A program made the translations under genes and the position numbers. Shown in pieces: positions 56,382-64,000 of a stretch of DNA of 64,000 nucleotides. The notes beneath the pieces were generated by a model. That model was not told where the DNA came from and ran no database searches. It saw only the letters and a program-made list of their open reading frames with translations. The DNA comes from Epichloe hybrida (Eukaryota > Ascomycota > Sordariomycetes > Hypocreales > Clavicipitaceae), in assembly GCA_019022495.1 (NCBI GenBank), contig JAFEKR010000027.1:719501-783500 (forward strand), written 5' to 3'. Every line of letters starts with the position of its first letter. Position 1 is the stretch's first letter.

Positions 56382-57104
56382 TTAAGCATAAACAGAATCC
56401 CAGTTCGACCACTCAAATTTGGTCCAAGGCGGCATACAGAAATAGCTTCTGCCTGCCACCACTTGTGATGCGCTGCGAGAAAACATGTCTAGGGGAGAAT
56501 TGCGAGGCGCCAAACGACGCGGCGCATGTTGTCGCCAGATGCATTTGCCCCAGGCATCTGATGAAAGGCCATGATAATCTACTTCCCACGCCTTCTTGCA
56601 GGTACGTTCCCAAGGTTCGCCATCGATACCTCGGCCGATGCCCTTATCTTTGCACTGTTTGGGATGTTAGAAGCTCGGACACCAAGTACAGAATGAAAGC
56701 AAAAAGTTCAAAAAGGGGGCACCCCCAAGTAGATGATCAAAAGATCAAGAATATAACAAGAAGTGGTAGACAACGAGAACTTACCCATCGGCCAGCTACA
56801 GAGAGATAGCGGGTAAGCGGTTAGTCATAGACATATGCTCATGAGGAAGGAACAAACTCACTCCATTTGGTATTAACCTGGGTATCGCCCCAGAGAAAAC
56901 ACGCAGCTTTAGAGAGTTCGTCGCTATAGTCGTCTCTTACTCCGCAACGGCAGTACCAGTGTGTTTTAGCAAGACCGCTAGAAGAAGAAGAACAGTACCC
57001 GTTAATTAATGTGATGATCGGACAGGACAGATGGATGTTTGCGGCAGGACAAGGAGAAAATACCTGGAGACGAGCGAAAGAAGCGCGATGATTGCTGCCT
57101 TCAT
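56382..57104 (-). CDS. Small secreted cysteine-rich protein with an 11-nt micro-exon
   Basis: Not visible as one open frame. Four exons, 57104-57064, 56977-56862, 56795-56785 and 56654-56382, join in phases 2, 1 and 0 with canonical GT-AG ends. The product is 146 aa. MKAAIIALLSLVSSGLA is a signal peptide; the mature part begins KTHWYCRCGVRDDYS and continues AACFLWGDTQVNTKW-TGRW-CKDKGIGRGIDGE, with Cys at residues 23, 25, 40, 57, 75 and 94. The micro-exon codes only TGRW, placing Trp before Cys57. Phase agreement over three introns and a clean Cys pattern support it. Residues 95-146 are less convincing; the 3' end could have another intron. Unrecognised family; effector-like features are inference. 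Confidence 0.6.
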
Positions 57105-58010
57105 AGTGATTTTCTGTCGACGCGGTCAGTTGAAGATGGATTTTTTCCGAGTTCGCCCTGCAAAGGATGGTGACCAGGTCTGAGGTTGAATGATTGAGTG
57201 GTGAGATGATTTCGAGTCCCATGATGAATACACCGAGGACTCTTCGGCTTTATAAATGTATTTTCATGATTCTAGCCACGGCCCATGACCCAGGGGACGT
57301 CGAAAAGTCATGTAATATAACCGGCAGGGTTGAAAAGCACTTGTCCCCCAATTTGTCAGTTTTGCGACAAAATCCTCGGGAGGCATACAACAAACCATCA
57401 TGGCCAAAAGTTTTTACGAAAAGGAGCGCTACTAGGGATGCCGCAGTAGCGTGATCATCATTCATGATAGCAAATGTTGTATTTGTTCTATATTATCCGG
57501 GAAAGCGGGACAAGGGGCCCACGTCGAGGTCTGCGAGGTCTGTGAACGTGCTCCATGGTCGCAATCTGCATGGCTCGTTCACGACGAAAGCAGAGACGGA
57601 ACGACAAGGATGGTGAGCAAGCTGATTCTTCTGCTCCCTTGTTCTAGAAACGACGGCAAAAAGGTTGCCGAGTTCGAAACAATGGTCGAGCATGAGAAGG
57701 CGTGGATCCGCGTCGAAACAGCATTGGCATCACATCACACGTGGGAGGAATATCCAAGATGCAAGAGAACGCCCGAGTAGACGTGTCGCTCCCTGCGCCA
57801 GGGACTGGAAGATTGACGATGATTATACGAGGAACAAGACGGGCACGCAGATGTCGCCAAGATTTTTCGCGCAGAGGCAAGTGTAATCTCACCCCCCCCC
57901 CCCTAACCTCAACTCACGAACAGTTTCTGACGTGATTGACTTGATATATTGCTCATGTTGGTATCTGTTGGCGAGAAATAAGCATCTCCAAGTGGAAAGA
58001 ATTGCTAATA

Positions 58011-58258
58011 CAGATAAGGCTGCTGCTGTTGCGCGTTATTTGAAAGCTCCTGCGCGAAATTGCTTGCACCGACTGGTTCAAGGGCACGCAGATTTCGCGC
58101 AGGAGCTGGTATTTCTCACTCGCCCAACTCACCAACATTTCCCGAGCAGCTTAAGGTGGGAGAATTCAAGAAACAATACCTTAATTCATAAGGGTCATGC
58201 CAATATAGGTAAGGCTGCCGCTGCTGCTGCGCGTTATTCGAAAGCTCCTGCGCGACAT
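58011..58258. repeat. Imperfect direct repeat, two copies 195 bp apart
   Basis: Copy 1 58011-58060, copy 2 58206-58258. A plus-strand frame across both would contain a duplicated KAAA-ARY-KAPAR string, so an old coding repeat is possible, but no start or family supports a gene. Confidence 0.6.
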
Positions 58259-59337
58259 TTGCGTGCCCCCCGGTTCAATAAGTTTCGAACAACAAGAGAG
58301 ACAAAAAGGCCCCGTATCGTATCTAAACGCTGGCCGGGCATCGATCTGCACAAACTAGCGCGGCAAACAAACAAGCCGGGCTACACGTGGTAACGTACCC
58401 AAGGAAACGATCGCCGTGCCGGGCATGTGGATTGGAGTGGCCGCTCTGTCGATTCCTATTCGCGGCGAGAGTCACGATTTACAAGACGGCAGACGTCGCG
58501 ATCCGTCTTCATCGTCGATAGTATACACGTGGTGGCATGCTCGCTCACAGTCCACTTTGCATCAATCAGCATTGGCACCAGTACATTGGATGAAGCGGTA
58601 AGAGGACCCGGGCCAGATGTGTATGCGCTATTTTTGTTTTCTTGTTCTTCTTTTCTTCTTCTTTTTTCTCCCGTCCCCCCTCCTCTGGGCGCCAAGTGAC
58701 AGGTTGCGAGCAAGCGAGTGTCTGGCCGATTTCCGAGAATACCTTACAGAGTTGGTCTCTTCCTAGGATCCTGGGACATGATGGAACGGAAACGTGTTTC
58801 TGATCAGTCGGCTTACAGGAGTAGTTGTTTGAAACTTCCCGGGAAAGACCGTGGACGATGGGTGTATGCGAAGTTGTTGGCTTGGAGGCTCGTGACAAAT
58901 AGAAATGCGGGTGTGCGTCATCCAACCCCCCCTTCTTTTTAGCTGGACCCTGGCCGTTCTAGAAATAAAGAGGGCTTCTTCGCAGTCGAGCCGATCTATG
59001 CCTCCCGAGGAAGAAGATGAGTGGTCCAACTGGAGCTGAAGCTAGCACATGTCAGGTTTCTTCAAGGATCAGCGAAGCTAGATACTCGACGGTGCATCTT
59101 GCGATGATCCATGCCTCCGAAAGCCTTCGAAAGCAAATTCGTTGCATTCTCGACTTCCAATATTTCTATATAATCAGCAGTTGCCTTTGCAGAATGTAAA
59201 CACGAACAACTCCTCATCTCCATCAAAGACAAAAACATTTCTTTCAACTTGCTTACAGTGCACACCTCTCCTTTCCACAATCTTCTTGATATCCCTCCCC
59301 ATCATCATTACCACGCAAAGTCTTCTAAACACCAAAC

Positions 59338-59436
59338 ACAAAACGCAAAACACACACACGCTTACACACACACACACACACACAAAACACAAAACACAAA
59401 ACACACACACGCTTACACACACACACACACACACAA
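59338..59436. repeat. Duplicated CA-rich 5' UTR unit
   Basis: Two near-identical ~50-bp copies of an AAACACAAAACACA...CGCTTA(CA)n unit lie immediately upstream of ATG 59444. Confidence 0.85.
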
Positions 59437-59443
59437 AGCAAAC

Positions 59444-60082
59444 ATGCTCCTGATCTCATCCCTCGCATTTACCTTGTTTTCCTGGCAAGCCCTCGCAGCT
59501 ACCAAGGAGGCGGTCGCCGCCAGCACACCCGCCGATACTGACGGTGATTGCATCAGCGCCCACCATCTGCTGTCCCTCACCCAGACGCTGAGCTGGCTGC
59601 ATTTGAACTCGAGCAGTACGGAGCTCGCTGTCGAACTGCCCGTCATCCCCGACAAATACATCGTCTCCCCGACCGCTTGCGTACCAAGCTCCCTTTCCCG
59701 ACTTTTCATCGACCCCGTCGTCCAGGTGGCCAAGGACCGGCAGCTGCTCTCCAAGATGGACGAGCTGCTGGCCGTCACGCCCGTCACGCCCGCCACCCGG
59801 ACTCCCCGTGGCGTCACCACGGGGCGCCTCGAAAAACGCATCCGCGATTTTCCTGATTGCAAGAGGATGCAACATGACACCAAAGTAAAAGCCAGCTCGT
59901 GGAGCTGCAGAAGCGCTCAAAACGAGAAGGCCTGTGACAGGTGCACCAATTTGGCAACGGTCCACTTTGTCTTCAGTTGCGCGAGTTGTCTTGCAAAGGG
60001 GAATCTCGAGTCCCCATACTGCTGTGCTGCCGCTGCCACCGCCTTTCTCAGCTTCTACTCGCATATCTGCTTGGATAGTTGA
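59444..60082 (+). CDS. Secreted precursor with Kex2 site and nine-cysteine C-terminal domain
   Basis: A single exon of 212 aa. MLLISSLAFTLFSWQALA is a signal peptide. A 113-residue middle region with few Cys is followed by GRLEKR at 127-132, a classical Kex2 dibasic site. Cleavage would release an 80-aa peptide, IRDFPDCKRMQHD onward, with nine Cys (139, 155, 164, 167, 179, 182, 193, 194, 209), including paired DRC/CASC and a CC doublet. The upstream ORF extension is the CA repeat and is not coding. I recognise no named family; the layout (signal, pro-region, Kex2, Cys-rich peptide) is that of secreted peptide precursors or effectors. An odd Cys count means one is free or pairs elsewhere. Confidence 0.7.
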   Translation: MLLISSLAFTLFSWQALAATKEAVAASTPADTDGDCISAHHLLSLTQTLSWLHLNSSSTELAVELPVIPDKYIVSPTACVPSSLSRLFIDPVVQVAKDRQLLSKMDELLAVTPVTPATRTPRGVTTGRLEKRIRDFPDCKRMQHDTKVKASSWSCRSAQNEKACDRCTNLATVHFVFSCASCLAKGNLESPYCCAAAATAFLSFYSHICLDS

Positions 60083-60776
60083 ATGAAAGTCCTGATGTCA
60101 TGTGGAAACGAAAAGGTTGCGTTGCACGCAAGGATGAGTCCAGGGTCTTGCTTTTTGCCTTTTGTTAAACCATTCTCATTCATCTCTTCTAGGGTAGGTG
60201 GGGTGGGGTGGGGGTGTGATGCACGAAAAGTCTGCAAAGTTGGCAGAGGCGACCCACAGTATAACCTAATATATGTATGGATCAGCTACTTTACATGTAC
60301 ATAAACAGTCTATGTACATAAGCTTATACGTCCCGGTTCTCCGTACATGTGCATGATGTGATCTCGCATCCGCAGCGATCCGTGTGCCCATTCAACGTCG
60401 CGGCATGCCTTCTACTCATCTACACCGCGCTCCCGAAACCTCATGTCCTGGAATTACCAAACGTTTGGTCCGCTTATTCTTGATACTGCATGGTTTGTGA
60501 ATTTGCACCTGGACGTGACGTGCATTCCCACACGTGGGACAAGTCGCATTTTTTATCGCATGGCCATTCTGGAAACTTGTGGACTCTGGACTCCAAGCAT
60601 GCGCACTTCCGAACAAGGCGGGTCTTTTCTTTTTTTTTTTTTTCAGTGCCAACTACTTATACGCGAAAACCCTCCTCGAAAAACAATGTACACGTGAAAT
60701 GAAACTACCCAGCGTCCCCCCGATGTCTACCCGAGAGAACTGGCGAGAGAACAGAAATGGCCTTGTCTACCCTGAT
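60083..60776. other. Convergent intergenic region
   Basis: 3' regions of the two secreted-protein genes. TCTCCGTACATG near 60338 is a variant of the recurring motif; a T-run lies at 60630-60643. No gene. Confidence 0.5.
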
Positions 60777-61973
60777 TCAATTATTGGGTTCGGCAAGGAA
60801 GGTTGCGCCAGACTCGATTTTGACATCCTTAACCAAGGTCTGCTCCCCAGTCATGCTGGTGACACGAACCCACACATAGTCCGTGGGTAGAGGATGTTTT
60901 TCCAGCCTGAAAATGTTGACCGAGTTCCTCTCGGTAGGTATCCACGTCTTGCCGCCGTCGGTGCTGACATCGACCGCGGTAGTGGGGACAGAGTTGTTCA
61001 GGACCGTGGCGGCGAACCAGTACTTGGAGGCGCGTTCGTGCAATTTGTTTTCCAGCGGGATGTTCTCGGCAAAGGGACATGGAATGTGCTTCCACTCGAT
61101 GCCAGGTATGCCGCCGGCGGGATGCCCGACTAGCTTCGTCATGGTATAAGGCGTCATGTCCAGATGGGTGGTGTTTCCATCAGTCTTGTTTGTAACCTGG
61201 AGATGACGTTAGTGAAGCAAATGAGGAAGTTGAAAAAAATAGATATTATATCATGTGGTCTTTCTTCAGAGGGGTGAGAGAAAGGGGGGGGGGGTAGTTA
61301 ATACCATGAGCTTCACAGTCTTTCCCTTGTACGTGACGGAAACACAACTGCCGCAAAGGGCGGCGCCGTTCCAGATTTCTTCCGAGACGCAGGTGCTTCC
61401 GTCAATGCCCGCCGGAAGATTGTAGTCGACGAAGCTGCAGGCGCCTTTTTGCCAGCACTTTTCCTCGCCACAGTCGTTGCCGTAGGACGTGCCCAGTCCG
61501 ACCTTGACAGAGCCATCAAACGGCTTCTTTGGATGTCCTGCGCCAGGTTCGCTCTTGACAGGGTAGTCCTGACCAGCCTCGACATGTTGGTCCTTTGGCG
61601 GTACGGGGTGTCCTACGCCAGGTTCGCTCTTGACAGGGTAGTCCCGATTAGCCTCGTCATGTTGGCCCTTTGACGGCACGGGATGTCCTGCGCCAGGTTC
61701 GCCCTTCATCGGCGGCACAGGATTCACATCAGTGGACGAGGACGCAACATCTTCATGATGCTCGGGTTTCTTGCCGTGGAGTTCTTCATGACCGACAGAG
61801 CAGGCAGTCCTCTTGACGGGCGCGCCATTCGGGTCAGTCATCCCATCGGTGGACAAGGGCGCGACATCTACATCCTCGAATGTCACGGCCCGGTGTTTGT
61901 AATCGGCAGACAAGGCAGCCGCCATGGACAGAGGCGCCAGCGCCAAAGTCAGCGAGATGACTTGGAACAACAT
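60777..61973 (-). CDS. Expansin-like secreted protein with Pro-rich 25-residue repeats
   Basis: Exons 61973-61305 and 61196-60777, phase 0, give 362 aa. The signal peptide is MLFQVISLTLALAPLSMAAA, and a dibasic KR at 54-55 (APVKR-TACS) could be Kex2-cut. Residues 96-145 are two tandem 25-aa repeats (GHPVP-K-QH-EA--DYPVKS). A double-psi beta-barrel domain follows from about 158: GLGTSYGNDCGEEKCWQKG, NLPAGIDGSTCVSEE and ALCGSCVSVTYKGKTVKLM. Exon 2 is a C-terminal beta-sandwich, WFAATVLNNSVP...YVWVRVTSMTG, as in expansins and loosenins that loosen cell walls without hydrolysis. ATG 61973 was chosen because the signal peptide begins there. The weak donor GTATTA is supported by phase and homology. 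Confidence 0.88.
61537..61690 (-). repeat. Two 75-bp tandem repeats within the expansin-like gene
   Basis: In-frame 75-bp units (about 61539-61613 and 61614-61688) encode the two 25-residue repeats. They differ at few positions, so the duplication is recent or homogenised. Confidence 0.85.
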
Positions 61974-62974
61974 GTCGTAGACTGTTCTGTTTATGAAACA
62001 CAGAGACGGAAAGAAGAAAAAAGAAAAAAAAAAGGAGTGGCTGTTAACAAATCGCACTTGAAAGGAGCGGGAGACAAGAAAGAAACAGGTCTAGATACCA
62101 GTAGGAAATCTTTGGCTATAACTTGCTCGACGCGACGGCCACCACCCCCATCCTTTATACCATCGGAAACATTGGAAACAAACGAGCAATCCTGGCTCTC
62201 AAAACTCCCAAGCATTCATCCGAAATCAAAGGGAGCGCGCGGCTGCAGAAAGTCCGTTTTGGCGGCGATTCGCAATCCTTCGCGCATCCAAAAGAAGGAA
62301 CCACACACCCCTGATCCTGATGGCATGAAACATTCATACATATGGAGTCGGTCGCTTCCGCGGGATAAAACGTGCGGGTGGGCGGCAAATCGCCATCATT
62401 TTACCCACTGGCTAAATGTCCCGGATGACACTGTCTCATCCCGTCGATGGACGTGTCGCACGTCGCACGTTTCTCTCCGTTTGCTTTTTTTTCTCCGTCT
62501 CTCTCGCGCGGATTTATTGGACGGGGACGGCCGAAAATGACTTGCTTGCCGTCGTCTGGACTCCTGCACCCCATTTCTGTACGGATTGTACCTAAAAAAA
62601 AAAAAAAAAAAAAAAATTCTTCTTGACAGAAAATCATTCACACTCATCATCCATCTCTCAATGGTCATGGCCAACGCATGTATTCCGACTCCATTGGTAC
62701 GGCTATACTCAGTCAGGGGGCCACATTGGAGGTGCGATGAGGTGCGATGAAATGGTACATGGATGTCCGGACAGTCGAGACTATTGAAGCAGCTAGGCCA
62801 AATAGCCGAAAAACGGAGTGCGCACCCTAATAATAGTAGCTGCGATAATCTAACAGAAACTTGAAAGGTTTCGCTCGTCCGTGCCCATGTTGCGCCTCAT
62901 CTGTCCAGAGCTGCATAGTAGTCGACATTGAATCAGTACCTCGTATCGCCAGCACCCAACAACGAATGCATCAA
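61974..62974. other. Intergenic region
   Basis: Between the expansin-like promoter and the 3' end of the transcription factor. A-run at about 62594-62617, TGTACGGATTG near 62579, and a duplicated GGTGCGATGA at 62731-62751. No gene. Confidence 0.5.
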
Positions 62975-64000
62975 TCAAATGAAGCCCGTGGCATCGAAAT
63001 CACTAATGTTGTATCCCATTGCGAAAAAGTCTGCGCCAAGAAAGCCCTCGGGACACAAGCCCGCCAGCAAGCCGTCCATGTTGCTGTCCCAGCCCCCAGT
63101 GCTACCTGTGGCAGTTGTGGCGGGCACAAGATTACAAGACCACGGTTCAAGTACCTGCGGCAGGGTTATTGTCATGTTGCCTACGTGTCTAGGCGATGGT
63201 GTCGGCCTAGTCGAATTCCCGTCTGGGACCAGGTATCAGCACTCATTTGTGACAACAGCTGCGATTAAGCTAGAAAGGGTAACTCATAGGTTGTAAGGGG
63301 GACACGGGGAAAAGGAAACAAAAGAAGGGGGGCGCAACGGATTTGGCAGATTTGGCAGATGACAACAGTAAACAGTACATACCGTGAGTTGTGAATACAT
63401 CGAGATACTTCTGGAGGCAGCGGTGTGCCTTTCGACTCATGATGCTGGACCCTCCTACTAACTTGAGCGTATCCAGCGTTTGCCGCATGAGACTCTCAAT
63501 TTCACAGCTGTTCCTGCCCAATGACGGCAATGTTTCGGGTTTATGGGTATGGATCGATATGAGCCAGAGACCGAACAGATGAAGGTTGACTGAAACCACT
63601 GTATTCGTATGAGCATGTTGCTGCTGCTCCTTTTCTGTACCGACGACGCCAAGAAGAAGAAAAAAAAGGAGGGGGGGGGGGGGAGAAAAGAACTCACTCA
63701 TGTAGTTGCAGAGCCACCACACAGCGTTGCACCTCAGAAAAGATGGCTGCCGAGCCAGTATGCTGCAGAGCAAGGTGTGGAAGTCATGAATGGTCTGTAG
63801 GTACGTCTTCAGCATTGAAATTGCGACATCCATGTGCATCTTTGACCCGTTGCACGTGTTGGAGATGGAAACCCGCCCGAGGACAGAGAGCAGCAGTGGC
63901 GCATTGATCAAGGTATTGGCGCGATAGTGGCACAATGATAGAACGATGGTGTGTCTGGCTTCATCAAAGTCCGACGCCGCCCATGTGCTTAGGTCTACGT
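62975..64000 (-). CDS. Fungal transcription factor, C-terminal part (runs off the window)
   Basis: Exons >64000-63698, 63598-63383 and 63222-62975, phases 1 and 1. The frame is open to the right edge, so the N-terminus with the expected zinc cluster lies outside. The visible part follows the fungal_trans-type regulator layout: CHYRANTLINAPLLLSVLGR, CNGSKMHMDVAISMLK, then AVWWLCNYM-MVSVNLHLFGL across a splice, and ESLMRQTLDTLKLVGGSSIM. The last exon ends WSCNLVPATT...FFAMGYNISDFDATGFI, a hydrophobic-acidic tail common in activators. The intron at 63599-63697 carries a G12-13 run. Its adjacency to four secreted-protein genes invites, but does not show, a regulatory link. A Zn2Cys6 domain is predicted, not seen. 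Confidence 0.75.

Larger units (their letters stand above)
57105..59443. other. Long intergenic region with a duplicated ~50-bp segment
   Basis: No supported gene. Direct repeat: about 58011-58060 and 58206-58258 share AAGGCTGC-GCTG-TGCGCGTTATT-GAAAGCTCCTGCGCGA with few mismatches. A C-run lies at 57891-57902. The last 110 bp before ATG 59444 are CA-rich, with two copies of a 50-bp AAACACAAAACACACACACGCTTACACAC-type unit. Confidence 0.55.

Noticed and set aside
59249..59443. N-terminal extension of the Kex2-type precursor (His/Thr-rich)
   Set aside because: It is the CA-repeat 5' UTR and starts at a non-ATG codon; the signal peptide begins at 59444.
61683..62540. 285-codon plus-strand frame
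   Set aside because: It is antisense to the expansin-like gene and runs through its promoter; no family features.

Overview
This 64 kb window is nuclear DNA of a filamentous ascomycete, most likely a Sordariomycete and probably of the order Hypocreales. The evidence is many short introns (mostly about 50-110 nt, GTRWGY donors and YAG acceptors), fungal-type genes (SED5, PMT1, SEC2, a FluG-like fusion, a CYP504-like P450, a Zn2Cys6-type regulator), GC-rich exons separated by AT-rich islands, and a recurring intergenic TACTCCGTA motif. The order is inferred from gene content and cannot be proved here. Gene models below were rebuilt by joining exons, with reading phase checked at every junction.

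Layout. 0-9 kb: Tyr-phosphatase-like gene, GNA1 (UDP-GlcNAc pathway), a degenerate stretch, a frameshifted APH-family kinase and a DUF7587-like gene. 9.8-17.5 kb: a possible small spliced gene and a group of oxidoreductases (SDR, polyol dehydrogenase, aldo-keto reductase), then the Golgi t-SNARE SED5. The polyol dehydrogenase carries an apparent in-frame deletion of its nucleotide-binding core. 19-25 kb: two large, mostly disordered proteins in tandem. 25-29 kb: a GT32-like glycosyltransferase and a broken amidohydrolase. 29.9-31.8 kb: a CYP504-like P450. 34-45 kb: conserved housekeeping genes (SEC2, PMT1, SF3A1/PRP21, SNX3/GRD19). 45-53 kb: metallophosphoesterase, UDP-glycosyltransferase, VOC protein, FluG-like fusion. 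55-62 kb: four consecutive genes, each with a signal peptide. These are a lysozyme/transglycosylase-like protein, a cysteine-rich protein with a micro-exon, a Kex2-type cysteine-rich precursor and an expansin-like protein with a repeat-bearing N-terminus. At the right edge is the 3' part of a fungal transcription factor.

How the genes relate. The housekeeping genes share a secretory and glycosylation theme (GNA1, PMT1, SED5, SEC2, SNX3), but their spacing gives no evidence of co-regulation. The 55-62 kb secretome island beside a regulator is the most suggestive functional grouping. No tRNA, rRNA, CRISPR or intact transposon was recognised. AT-rich islands near 1.4-1.8, 18.0-18.3 and 32.6-32.9 kb may be decayed mobile DNA.
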